Assembly: GCA_029880285.1 (NCBI GenBank)
Contig: JAOUOS010000001.1
Span: forward strand, 62,001-126,000
Length of the DNA stretch: 64,000 nt
Direction: 5' to 3'
From: Spirochaetia bacterium
GTDB taxonomy: Bacteria; Spirochaetota; Leptospiria; Turneriellales; JAOUOS01
The notes under the pieces: model-generated
Databases searched by the model: none
What the model was told of the DNA's origin: nothing
Seen by the model: only the letters and a program-made list of their open reading frames with translations
Program-made: the position numbers and the translations under genes
Part shown: piece by piece, positions 17,933 to 26,546 of the stretch
Layout: every line of letters starts with the position of its first letter
How positions within the stretch are numbered: the first letter of the stretch is position 1

Positions 17933-18932
17933 AAAAATATATATTTTAGATGATAATCTTGATTTTTGCAAACAGATTAAAAATCTAATTAAACATTTAG
18001 GTGAAATTTTTATTTTTACCGATCCAAAAATATTTTTAAATAAAATAGAAACAGAAACTCCTGACTTGGTTCTAGTTGATTTAAACTTGAATCATCCTAA
18101 ATATAATGGATTTGATATTATAAAAACAATAAAGAAAAAAATTGATTCTCACTTAATTTCAATTATTATGGTATCGGGTGAAGATAGTTCAGATATTCTT
18201 TCAAAGGCCTTTCATTCTGGTATTGAAGATTATGTTCATAAACCCATCATGCCTAATTTTTTTATGCAAAAGATAAATCATGTTTTATATCAATCTAAAA
18301 TAAAGTTACACACAAATGCTTTAACGGGATTGCCAGGAATACTTTTAATTGAAGAAGAATACCTTAAATGGATTAATTTAAATAAGCCTTTTTCCATAGC
18401 ATACTTAGATTTAGACCAATTTAAGCCATTTAATGATTATAAAGGTGTTAAAGCGGGTGATAAGGCAATTCAGTTATTAGCGCACTGTTTTAAAGAAATT
18501 CGCGCAAGTTATGATAAAAAACAATTATATACAGGACATTTAGGGGGAGATGATTTTTTTATTTTAGGTTATAAAACTGTAATAAGAAAATTTATAGGCG
18601 GCGTTTATAAAAAATATCCAGATATGATAAAAAATCTTTTTAGTAAAACTGAGATTGAAAACGGCTTCTATAAAGGGAAGACACGTGATGGTAAAATAAA
18701 AGAAATTCCTTTGATTACAATATCAACTGCGGTTATTAATATTGCTCCTGAGGCAAAAAACTCATTTGATTTAATATCAAAATATGCTGCTTCTGTAAAG
18801 AAAAAAGCAAAATCAATTACTGGCAATTCTAAAGTTGAGATTAATTTAACAGGTATATTTGAAAAAAATAAAAATTTATTCACAGAGGAACAGAAAAAAA
18901 AAGAAATTATAACTAATATTAAGATTAGTTAG
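17916..18932 (+). CDS. Response regulator with GGDEF-type (GGDDF) output domain
   Basis: I start this at ATG 17916 (MLKTIKK), inside the 3' end of hisG; an in-frame ATG at 17898 adds six residues. An intact receiver domain (about 1-120) carries the acidic pair ILDDN, phospho-acceptor Asp in LVLVDLNL, MVSGED and the Lys of VHKPI. A diguanylate-cyclase-type domain follows (130-320): YLDLDQFKPFNDYKGVKAGDKAI, then LGGDDFF in place of GGDEF. The metal and substrate residues seem retained, so it may make c-di-GMP, but Asp replaces Glu in the signature. No RxxD inhibitory site precedes it. The next gene is a phosphatase with a membrane sensor. Confidence 0.85.
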   Translation: MLKTIKKIYILDDNLDFCKQIKNLIKHLGEIFIFTDPKIFLNKIETETPDLVLVDLNLNHPKYNGFDIIKTIKKKIDSHLISIIMVSGEDSSDILSKAFHSGIEDYVHKPIMPNFFMQKINHVLYQSKIKLHTNALTGLPGILLIEEEYLKWINLNKPFSIAYLDLDQFKPFNDYKGVKAGDKAIQLLAHCFKEIRASYDKKQLYTGHLGGDDFFILGYKTVIRKFIGGVYKKYPDMIKNLFSKTEIENGFYKGKTRDGKIKEIPLITISTAVINIAPEAKNSFDLISKYAASVKKKAKSITGNSKVEINLTGIFEKNKNLFTEEQKKKEIITNIKIS

Positions 18933-18957
18933 ATTTCATATTTCTTCACTTTTTTTA

Positions 18958-21012
18958 ATGAGAAAAGAAAATCGAATCGGTTTTGTTTTTTTTATTTTTT
19001 TAACGCTAATTATTGTATCAATACCATTATATTTTTTTTATTCTGCAAATATTAAAACCAGCGATTTTTTTTTAGATATTAATAATTTAAACTGGAATAT
19101 TGTGTTAGATGATAATCAAAAATTCGCAGAAAAGTTCGAAATTGAAAATTCTATTCCTCTAAACGGAAATCTTAAAAAAGAAACTGGATCAAATAAAGCT
19201 GTATGGCTGCAAACTAAAATAAATTCTGATAAAAAACCAATTCATGATTTAATTTTGTTTTTAGGTCAAATCATATTAGCAGATGAGACTTTCTTTAACG
19301 GCCATATTATAGGTAAAACCGGAAAATTAGATAATAACTATAATGAAATCTTAAGAGCAGATGACATCCCTAGAATTTATAACATTCCTAAAGAATATTT
19401 TAAATTAGGTGAAAATTTATTATCAATAAAAATATACTTAGATAAAGAAAATAATCTGGGAGGCTTTAAAAAAGAGGAACACAGATTTATTATTTCAAAT
19501 AATAAATTTTTTGAAAATTACATAGAAATGTGTTTACCAGAAATTATTTTAACGGCAATTATACTTGTTGTATCTTTATATCATTTTTTATTGTATTTTG
19601 AGATTCCTGCTATAAAAGAAAATTTATTTTTTGGTTTATTCTCGATAATTATGTTTATGTATTTCGGATTAAATTCTCCATTGAAATATTTTTGGATGCC
19701 TGAAAATATGGTTTATATTATGAAACAAGCAGAAATTATATTATCATTATTGTCTCCATCTTTATTTATTATTTTTCTGCATTACTTATATTTAAATAGA
19801 GTAAAGAAATCGAATTATAAGTGGTTTATACCTTCTGTTATACAATTATTTTTTTTGTTAATAATTTTAATTACAAACAAAAATTACTCTTTATGGATAA
19901 AATTAGTTAAATATAATACATATATTATTAGTTTTCAAATAATATACGTTTTCTTTTTAAGTTTATCATACACAGTTAAAAAACACCAATACTCTTTTAT
20001 TGTTTTTGCCGGTATTACTATTTTTTTATTTTCTGTTTTGTATGATATGCTGGCCTCATATGGTTTTATAACATTTTTGGGTTATCTTTTAATGCCGTAT
20101 GGATTTGCCTTTTTAATTTTATCTATAGGTTATTTACTTAGTCAACGCTATGTAGATATTTATCATAAAACTGAAAGCTTAAATTTAAATTTAGAAAAAG
20201 AAGTAATTGAAAGAACAAAAAATTTAAATTTAGCGAAACAAAAACTTGAAAAACAAAATAAAGAGTATCAAAAAGAATTAAAACTGGCAAAAGAAATTCA
20301 ACATAATATACTACCCTCTGCAAATACATCTTTCAAAAATTTAGAAATAAATAGCCTATTTATTCCTATGGGAGAATTATCAGGTGATTATTATGATTTT
20401 TTTCCTATTGATAATAACCAATATGCCATTGTAATTTGTGATGTTTCAGGTCATGGTATCCCCGCTGCTTTAATCAGTATGATGTTGAAATTGGTATTCT
20501 CTGATATGATAAAAAAATCAACGTCACCGTCTTTTATTTTTAAAGAAATAAATAATTATATGAATAAATATCTTATGCTAGGTGATTTTTTTTCTTCTGC
20601 CATGGTAATTATAGATACAAATAAAAATGAACTAAAATACTCATCAGGCGGACACTGGCCTATATTGGTTCAAAAATTACATGGAGAAATAATTGAACTT
20701 GGCTCTACGGGACCTCTTTTGGGTATACAAAAAGATATGGAATATGAAGAAAAAGAAATAAGACTTGATAAAAAAGATAAAATAGTATTTTATTCTGACG
20801 GTATAATAGATACGCAAAATAATCAAGGCGAAGAATATGGAATTGAAAGATTGAAGAATTTTATGAAATTAAATATAAATTCTAGTATAAAAAATTTAAT
20901 TGAAAATTTTAAAGAAGAATTAATTAAATTTCATAACTCTTTTTCAGATGTTCCCAAAGATTCATTTTCAGATGATATTACAATGCTTATTGCGGGTTAT
21001 AAATTGAATTAA
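18958..21012 (+). CDS. Seven-helix (7TMR-DISM) receptor fused to SpoIIE/PP2C phosphatase
   Basis: The 684-residue protein has an N-terminal transmembrane helix, a periplasmic jelly-roll sensor (about 35-180; AVWLQTKI, LGQIILADETFFNGHIIGKTG), seven membrane helices (about 190-400), a coiled-coil linker (405-450, E/K-rich) and a C-terminal PP2C-like serine phosphatase (450-684). The metal-binding aspartates are intact: GELSGDYYDFF, ICDVSGHGIPAAL, YSDGIID and FSDDITMLI. Such proteins dephosphorylate an anti-sigma-factor antagonist (RsbU type) or another Ser/Thr-phosphorylated target in response to an external signal. It is the last gene of the hisG-receiver operon and ends 4 bases into convergent flgJ. 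Confidence 0.9.
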   Translation: MRKENRIGFVFFIFLTLIIVSIPLYFFYSANIKTSDFFLDINNLNWNIVLDDNQKFAEKFEIENSIPLNGNLKKETGSNKAVWLQTKINSDKKPIHDLILFLGQIILADETFFNGHIIGKTGKLDNNYNEILRADDIPRIYNIPKEYFKLGENLLSIKIYLDKENNLGGFKKEEHRFIISNNKFFENYIEMCLPEIILTAIILVVSLYHFLLYFEIPAIKENLFFGLFSIIMFMYFGLNSPLKYFWMPENMVYIMKQAEIILSLLSPSLFIIFLHYLYLNRVKKSNYKWFIPSVIQLFFLLIILITNKNYSLWIKLVKYNTYIISFQIIYVFFLSLSYTVKKHQYSFIVFAGITIFLFSVLYDMLASYGFITFLGYLLMPYGFAFLILSIGYLLSQRYVDIYHKTESLNLNLEKEVIERTKNLNLAKQKLEKQNKEYQKELKLAKEIQHNILPSANTSFKNLEINSLFIPMGELSGDYYDFFPIDNNQYAIVICDVSGHGIPAALISMMLKLVFSDMIKKSTSPSFIFKEINNYMNKYLMLGDFFSSAMVIIDTNKNELKYSSGGHWPILVQKLHGEIIELGSTGPLLGIQKDMEYEEKEIRLDKKDKIVFYSDGIIDTQNNQGEEYGIERLKNFMKLNINSSIKNLIENFKEELIKFHNSFSDVPKDSFSDDITMLIAGYKLN

Positions 21013-21467
21013 ATTTGTTTCATTTGATTATAAATCATCTCAGCTAATCCAAATTCTTGGTTATGCGCCATTGTTTTTACTCTTTCAGTAAGTAACATCT
21101 CATCAAAAATTTCTTCAGCGTAGCCGCCGTTTATCAAATTATTTTTAGGTATATTTTTTTTCATTTCACGAAACATTTTTTCAACAAAATACGCTTCAAA
21201 TTGTTCAGCAGCTTCGTATAATTTTCTTTTCTCTTCATTTGTTTTAATTTCTTTTAATATAGATTCTTTTCTGGGTACTTTAGATATTATATCTGTACTT
21301 AAGTTTAATTTCTTATTGTTTTCATTAATTTTATTTTTCAACAATATATCAAACTTATTATTATTTTTTTCAATATTAGCAAATTGACGATTAATTGAAT
21401 TTAATTTATTATCTTCGTTGTCGTAGTTGATAGCTTTATATAAGAAAGGGTCTATTGAATTTAACAT
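21009..21467 (-). CDS. flgJ: Flagellar rod-binding protein FlgJ (N-terminal type, no hydrolase domain)
   Basis: The 152 residues match the rod-assembly domain of FlgJ: EAAEQFEAYFVEKMFREMKKNIP, the GGYAEEIFDEMLLTERVKTMA block, and GLAEMIYNQM at the end. The peptidoglycan-hydrolase half found in proteobacterial FlgJ is absent, as is usual in many phyla. It caps rod assembly in the periplasm. It is the last gene of the flgG-flgA-flgH-flgI-flgJ run and sits 12 bases after flgI. Confidence 0.88.
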   Translation of the reverse strand: MLNSIDPFLYKAINYDNEDNKLNSINRQFANIEKNNNKFDILLKNKINENNKKLNLSTDIISKVPRKESILKEIKTNEEKRKLYEAAEQFEAYFVEKMFREMKKNIPKNNLINGGYAEEIFDEMLLTERVKTMAHNQEFGLAEMIYNQMKQI

Positions 21468-21479
21468 CTTTATTTCCTT

Positions 21480-22490
21480 CTATTGTATTATTAATTCTCC
21501 ATGTAATGAACCAGATGAATGTATCGTTTTTATAATATCTATTATTTCAAACGCTGGCATTCCTAAGCTATTCAATGCTTCTACAAGTTCTTTAACAGTG
21601 GCTGTTTCTTCAATATAAACATTACCTTTTCTTTGTGTATTGGTTTTATCATTTTGACCTATTTTAATATTTATATTTTCTTTATTTACGGCTACGGCAG
21701 ATAAACCTACACCGCCTCCCATTACAATTGTACCAGTGTTTGAATCTATTACAATTTTAGCTCTGGTTTTTACTTGTACTTTCGTATCTAATATATTAGA
21801 AATAAATTTTACAGAATCTTCATTCTCTGGAATTTTTATAACAATTGTTCCGTCTGGATCCAAATTGGTAGAATTAGAGTATAAATTATTAACTGAATTT
21901 ATAATATTATCAGCTGTATTAATATCAAAGTTAATTAAACTTAAGCTTAATTCTCTTTTATTTTCGATAAGATTTATCATAGGCTGAACAATTGGTTTTT
22001 CTATTATTGCCCCTTTAATTACGCGTACCGTATTTTTATTTTTTTTCGTTGTTTGATTTGAATCTGTTATGGCCGATTGTGCCGCAGCATAAACAATTCC
22101 ATCTGCTGCGAATAATGGTGTTTGCATCAAATAGCCGCCTTCTATAGATTTTGCATCGCCAATGGATGCAACCCAAATATCAATAGTATCACCTCTTTTA
22201 GCTAAAGGCGGAATATTCGCCATTACCATTACAGCGGCTATATTCTTACTTTTAATAATATCATTTTTAGCTTCAATTCCTCTTTGTTTTAAAAGTTTAA
22301 CCAATGCCTGAAGTCCTAAAACGCTTCTTGAGTCACCAGTTTGTTTTAGACCCACAACAAGCCCAAAACCTACTAAATGATTTTCTCTAAAAGATGAAAT
22401 TTTTGTTATTTCTCCTATGGAAAGAGAAAGTGAATAAACACTATTAGAAAAAATTATAATTATAAAAAATATTTGAATAAAGAATTTCAT
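21480..22490 (-). CDS. flgI: Flagellar P-ring protein FlgI
   Basis: FlgI forms the periplasmic ring around the flagellar rod in the peptidoglycan layer. The 336 residues start with a signal peptide ending near SVYS. Typical blocks follow: IGEITKISSFRENHLVGFGLVVGLKQTGDS, NIAAVMVMANIPPLAKRGDTIDIWVASIGDAKSIEGG is recognisable in pieces, GGYLMQTPLFAADG, then ARIVIDSNTGTIVMGGGV and VKELVEALNSLGM. The length is slightly short of proteobacterial FlgI (~350). It lies 1 base after flgH, so translation is probably coupled. Many spirochaetes lack P and L rings, so the presence of FlgI with FlgH is notable. Confidence 0.95.
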   Translation of the reverse strand: MKFFIQIFFIIIIFSNSVYSLSLSIGEITKISSFRENHLVGFGLVVGLKQTGDSRSVLGLQALVKLLKQRGIEAKNDIIKSKNIAAVMVMANIPPLAKRGDTIDIWVASIGDAKSIEGGYLMQTPLFAADGIVYAAAQSAITDSNQTTKKNKNTVRVIKGAIIEKPIVQPMINLIENKRELSLSLINFDINTADNIINSVNNLYSNSTNLDPDGTIVIKIPENEDSVKFISNILDTKVQVKTRAKIVIDSNTGTIVMGGGVGLSAVAVNKENINIKIGQNDKTNTQRKGNVYIEETATVKELVEALNSLGMPAFEIIDIIKTIHSSGSLHGELIIQ

Positions 22491-23168
22491 TTATTTTGTG
22501 ATTACTCCTAATATTTCCTGCATTTGTTTTAAAATGAGTTCTCTTTGTTTTTCTGTGCTTATTTGATTTTCAGGTTCTTTTTCTTTTTTTTCTGCATCAT
22601 CTTCTTTATTATCACTTTTTTTTGTAAGCTCAATTGAATTATCAAGTGGAGGTAATGGTTTTGTAGTTACGACTAATTCTAAATTAGCTATTTTTTTAGA
22701 ATTAATACTTCCGTTTTGTATTGAATTTGGATTTATAATACCAGATAAAACAAATTTTGAAGTTTTATTATCAATATTAATATTTTTTTGAGCGGTTATT
22801 ACAAAATTTATTCCATTAGCTAGTTTTTGACCAACAATACCGGTTATTTCAAATTCAATATTTTCTGAGATATTTATGTTTGCATTTTCCTTTAGGTTTC
22901 TTGTTTTATTTTCTTCTGACGCGCTTAGAAAAGGCATATTTGTTAAATCAGGCGTGAGTTTTAATTCCCATGACCCTGTATTTTTCCATTCACCTTCATT
23001 TACTATATTAAATTTTTCAATTACGATTATGTTTATTATATCACCGGTCTTTATATTATCAGCGTATGGATTATGATCACGCCATAAGCTTACCTGTGCC
23101 AATAAGGGATTAATAAAGAAGAGAATAAGTATTCCAATAATTATTTTTTTAAAATTATTCATTTTCAA
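22491..23168 (-). CDS. flgH: Flagellar L-ring protein FlgH without lipobox
   Basis: The family is clear from SLWRDHNPYADNIKTGDIINIIVIE near the mature N-terminus, NIEFEITGIVGQKLANGINFVI, and GIINPNSIQNGSI. FlgH usually is an outer-membrane lipoprotein. Here the signal peptide (1-24) ends PLLAQVSLW, with no cysteine at the cleavage site, so it appears to be cleaved by the ordinary signal peptidase and not lipidated. A C-terminal acidic/basic extension of ~50 residues (KKSDNKEDDAEKKEKEPEN) is also unusual. It overlaps flgA by 14 bases. Confidence 0.88.
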   Translation of the reverse strand: MKMNNFKKIIIGILILFFINPLLAQVSLWRDHNPYADNIKTGDIINIIVIEKFNIVNEGEWKNTGSWELKLTPDLTNMPFLSASEENKTRNLKENANINISENIEFEITGIVGQKLANGINFVITAQKNINIDNKTSKFVLSGIINPNSIQNGSINSKKIANLELVVTTKPLPPLDNSIELTKKSDNKEDDAEKKEKEPENQISTEKQRELILKQMQEILGVITK

Positions 23169-23787
23169 TTATTGCTTCTTTTGTATTTATCAATTTTACT
23201 TTATAAACCAAATTATATTCATCAGATTTAACTCTTATAACTTCTCCAATTTTTGCGTTAGATAAAGCTTTAACTTTTAATTGGATAGAAATATTTTTTT
23301 TATCAAAAATAATATTTATTATTTCATCTTCTTTAACGTCATATTTATCTTCAGTATTTATATATGTAGTACTATTATTATTAAAATATTTTAAATCAGA
23401 TAATTTGTTAATTATATTTAACTTCTCACCATAAATATTCTGCGGAAATAAGTTTACTTTTATTAATTGTATTTCTATTTCTTCTTTTGTAATTTCATTT
23501 TTGTCTTTTTGCCGCAGATTAAAACAAGTTTTTTCCCATGTATTCAAATCTTCAACATTTAAAAGCGATTTATTTATTTTTCCAATGTCTCTTAAACATA
23601 TTTTATCTTGATTTATATAAACGTTATCATTTAATTGAATTGACCATGGTTTACTATAAATTCCTGATGTTATATTATTTGTGTAAAATAAGAAAAGAGA
23701 AATAACCAGACTCCAGTTTTTTTTCGTAATAAAAACTGGTTTTTTTTCTAACCAATTAAATTTATTCTGTAGTCTGGTTAAATTCAT
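23155..23787 (-). CDS. flgA: Flagellar P-ring assembly chaperone FlgA
   Basis: FlgA is a periplasmic chaperone that helps assemble FlgI subunits into the P ring. The 210 residues have a hydrophobic segment (25-41) acting as signal or anchor, and a divergent N-terminal half. The C-terminal SAF-like domain is the diagnostic part: NISIQLKVKALSNAKIGEVIRV, followed by VYKVKLINTKEAIIE. Its place between flgG and flgH agrees with common flagellar operons. The N-terminal half is weakly conserved, so the assignment leans on the C-terminus and on context. Confidence 0.8.
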   Translation of the reverse strand: MNLTRLQNKFNWLEKKPVFITKKNWSLVISLFLFYTNNITSGIYSKPWSIQLNDNVYINQDKICLRDIGKINKSLLNVEDLNTWEKTCFNLRQKDKNEITKEEIEIQLIKVNLFPQNIYGEKLNIINKLSDLKYFNNNSTTYINTEDKYDVKEDEIINIIFDKKNISIQLKVKALSNAKIGEVIRVKSDEYNLVYKVKLINTKEAIIENE

Positions 23788-23797
23788 TTTTCATTTT

Positions 23798-24595
23798 TTA
23801 TCTTTTTAGCCCAATCGCGGTTGCAAGCATAGAATCAGAAGTATGAATTGATTTTGAGTTAGCCTCATAGGCTCTTTGAGCCACAATCATATTCACCATT
23901 TCTTCAGCTAATTTTACGTTACTCATCTCAACAAATCCCTGTAATAGCGATCCAAACCCTTCTAGCCCGGGTGTTCCCGCGATTTCTGCACCCGAAGCCG
24001 GAGTTTCTTTTAATAAATTTTTACCTATAGCCTTTAATCCCGCCGGATTTACAAATCTGTATGTCTCTATTTGACCAATATTAGTTGGATTCATGTCGTC
24101 ACCCAAAACCATTGTTACTTCACCTTGTTCAGAAATTGTCAAAGTCTCTAAAATTCCATTTTCAGGAAGAATTAATTCAGGCTGCATTAAATATCCATTG
24201 CTTGTTACCACCTGACGATTACTATCTATCTTGAAAGTTCCGTCCCTTGTATACGCAAAACTTTCATCGGGCATTTGTACTTTATAAAAGCCTACCGTAT
24301 TTGAAATTGAAATATCAAGCTTATGACCGGTGGCCTGTAGAGAACCCATTTCAAAAATTTTTTGTGTTGATGCGGGTCTTACACCGTGTCCAACGCTTAC
24401 TCCGGTTGGAACTTCAGATACAGCTGTTGCTGGTGTTCCCGCTAATACCTGATGCTGATAAATTAAATCTTCAAAATCAGCTCTGTTCTTCTTGAAGCCG
24501 GTTGTATTCACATTAGATAAATTATTTGAAATAGTATCTATATTAAATTGTTGAGCGACCATACCTGTCGCAGATGTCCATAATGATCTTACCAT
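23798..24595 (-). CDS. flgG: Flagellar distal rod protein FlgG
   Basis: FlgG builds the distal rod. The 265 residues match the family in length. N-terminal signatures are LWTSATGMVAQQFNIDTISNNLSNV (seen in parts) and NTTGFKKNRADFEDL; the middle has FAYTRDGTFKIDSNRQVVTSNGYL; the C-terminus has GFVEMSNVKLAEEMVNMIVAQRAYEAN and SDSMLATAIGLKR. It is the first gene of the flagellar run and is divergent from efp. Confidence 0.96.
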   Translation of the reverse strand: MVRSLWTSATGMVAQQFNIDTISNNLSNVNTTGFKKNRADFEDLIYQHQVLAGTPATAVSEVPTGVSVGHGVRPASTQKIFEMGSLQATGHKLDISISNTVGFYKVQMPDESFAYTRDGTFKIDSNRQVVTSNGYLMQPELILPENGILETLTISEQGEVTMVLGDDMNPTNIGQIETYRFVNPAGLKAIGKNLLKETPASGAEIAGTPGLEGFGSLLQGFVEMSNVKLAEEMVNMIVAQRAYEANSKSIHTSDSMLATAIGLKR

Positions 24596-24601
24596 AATTT
24601 T

Positions 24602-24628
24602 TTATCGGTATTTTTTAAAAAATTTGAA
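24602..24628 (-). promoter_or_regulatory. Weak sigma-28-like promoter candidate before flgG
   Basis: ACCGATAA on the minus strand (24609-24602) is one base from the FliA -10 consensus GCCGATAA and lies 6 bases before the flgG ATG. The expected -35 position, 15 bases upstream, reads TTCA rather than TAAA. If used, the transcript would be leaderless. Confidence 0.2.
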
Positions 24629-24743
24629 GAAAAGAATATAAATAAAAAATAATACTTAAAATAAAAAAATGTGATAAGAAAAACGATTTTCACGAAATAT
24701 TGATTATAAATATTGGAGTCATAAAAATTTTTATGGAGGACTC

Positions 24744-25304
24744 ATGATAAACTCTAACCATGTTAAAAAAGGTATGGCATTGCAAATAGAAGGAGATATT
24801 TTTCTTGTACAAAGCTTTCAACATCATAAACCTGGAAAAGGTGCTGCTGTGGTAAGAATAAGGTTAAAAAGTCTTTCAAAAAACTCAACAATTGAAAAAA
24901 CCTATCGATCAGGTGAAATGCTTGAAGATATAGAATTAGATAAAAGAAATGTCGTTTATTCATATGATGATGGTGAAAATATAGTTTTCATGGATAATGA
25001 AACTTATGATCAAATATCTATTTCTAAAAATGAAATTGGTGATTTACTGCCTTTTTTAAAAGAAGGTATAGAAATGAACGTGCTTCTTTATGAAGATAAA
25101 CCTGTAAGTATTTTGCCTCCTAATTTTATTGAGCTTCTCGTTACATACGCCGAAGAGGGATTAAAGGGCGATACAGCTACAAATCCTACTAAAGAAGTTA
25201 CTCTTGAAACAGGAGCTAAAATACAGGTACCTTTATTTGTAAAAACAAATGATAAAATAAAAATTGATCTGCGCGATTTTTCTTATGTTGAAAGAGTAAA
25301 TTAA
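24744..25304 (+). CDS. efp: Translation elongation factor P
   Basis: EF-P binds between the ribosomal P and E sites and relieves stalling at polyproline motifs. The 186 residues are full length, with three beta-barrel domains. The loop that reaches the peptidyl-transferase centre reads HHKPGKGAA, with Lys32 at the tip, so a lysine-type modification is expected rather than arginine rhamnosylation. LPPNFIELLVTYAEEGLKGDT and GAKIQVPLFV are typical. A GGAGG precedes the ATG by 5 bases. The next gene, a TPR membrane protein, starts 15 bases downstream. Confidence 0.97.
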   Translation: MINSNHVKKGMALQIEGDIFLVQSFQHHKPGKGAAVVRIRLKSLSKNSTIEKTYRSGEMLEDIELDKRNVVYSYDDGENIVFMDNETYDQISISKNEIGDLLPFLKEGIEMNVLLYEDKPVSILPPNFIELLVTYAEEGLKGDTATNPTKEVTLETGAKIQVPLFVKTNDKIKIDLRDFSYVERVN

Positions 25305-25318
25305 ATTCAAATTTAAAA

Positions 25319-26539
25319 GTGAATAACAGCCAAGTTGATATAATTGAGGCCTATAACGCTGTACGTGAGGGTAATTTTCAGGAAGCGGTTACTTTATCTA
25401 ATAAGGTAATTGAAACAGATAAGAAAAATTTTTGGGGATGGTTTCTAGCCGCTGTAGCCTACGGTTTTTTAGATGACAGACCAAATTTCATAAATTACTT
25501 AAACGCGGCTAAAAAATTAAAATCAAATTCAACCATAAGTTATATAAATTACCTTTCAGCATACGCTGCGCTTTGGGAAAAAGATATAGAAAAAGCATTG
25601 TGGTATTGGACACAAATATCTGATTATTCTGAAGGCTGGCTTGCCAGCGAACTAATAGAAAAAGCCAGAAAAGAAATACCTTTAATTCAAATGGCTCATG
25701 ATGCTGAATTCTCAAATTTTATTATACTGCCAGATTTCTTAAGTCAAATTAAAGAAAAGGCAAATACTGAAAACTCTGAAAAGGTTTTAAATAACCAGGA
25801 ACAGGTTTATAAAAAAATTATAATCTCGAATTCAAGAAAAATATTAATATTTATAATAGTTATTATTTTTATTTTTACATTTATTTATGTAATATCATTC
25901 TCAAAAAATGAAACAGAAATTGCAGAAGCTGATAAAATTGAAAAATATCCATGGAAAAAACTAAGTATTGATAGTGAAGCTGCGGTAACAAATTCTTCTG
26001 ATAAATCAAAAGTACTTTATTTTTATAATGATAGAGGAACCCTTGTCTCTGATTTTGAAAAAGCCAAAAACCATTTGATAGATAAAAAAGTAAATCTGAC
26101 AAGATATCTTCTGCAAAGAATTATTAACTCTAATGCTGATTTTAAATCAAAAGAAAAGGCAAAAATATTTTTAAATTTTATTCCCGATTTAGATTATGAA
26201 GAATTCAATGATTTAATTTTTGTTTCTGAAATACTTAAAGAACCTGAATTTTTTTATAATTGTCTTGTTTTATTAGAAGGTAAACTTGTACGTTTAAAAG
26301 ATGTTGAAAAAGGAAAAGAAGTAAGGTTATTAGTTAAAGAGAAAGAAAAAGAATATCTCGTAGAAGGTTTTTTACCCACAAATGATAATAAACCCACATG
26401 GCTTTCTTATGAAGAATTTAATCAAAAAAGAAATGATTTTTCATCTAAGCAAAAAAAAGCCATTGTTTATGGTAAATATAAGGGTTTAATTGGCAAACAA
26501 AAAATAATCTATCTTGAAATAATAACTTTTTGGAATTAA
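25319..26539 (+). CDS. Membrane-anchored TPR protein of unknown function
   Basis: The 406-residue protein starts at GTG. The N-terminal ~135 residues contain TPR-like helices (NAVREGNFQEAVTLSNKVIETDKKN, ALWYWTQI). One transmembrane helix (about 176-195; ILIFIIVIIFIFTFIYVIS) separates it from a C-terminal domain of ~200 residues, presumably on the other side of the membrane. That domain has alternating charged strands (VRLKDVEKGKEVRLLVKEKEKEYLVEG in pieces), a pattern reminiscent of a small OB- or SH3-like barrel, but I do not recognise it. It follows efp by 15 bases and ends 7 bases from the convergent aminotransferase. Confidence 0.75.
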   Translation: MNNSQVDIIEAYNAVREGNFQEAVTLSNKVIETDKKNFWGWFLAAVAYGFLDDRPNFINYLNAAKKLKSNSTISYINYLSAYAALWEKDIEKALWYWTQISDYSEGWLASELIEKARKEIPLIQMAHDAEFSNFIILPDFLSQIKEKANTENSEKVLNNQEQVYKKIIISNSRKILIFIIVIIFIFTFIYVISFSKNETEIAEADKIEKYPWKKLSIDSEAAVTNSSDKSKVLYFYNDRGTLVSDFEKAKNHLIDKKVNLTRYLLQRIINSNADFKSKEKAKIFLNFIPDLDYEEFNDLIFVSEILKEPEFFYNCLVLLEGKLVRLKDVEKGKEVRLLVKEKEKEYLVEGFLPTNDNKPTWLSYEEFNQKRNDFSSKQKKAIVYGKYKGLIGKQKIIYLEIITFWN

Positions 26540-26546
26540 TTTTATT

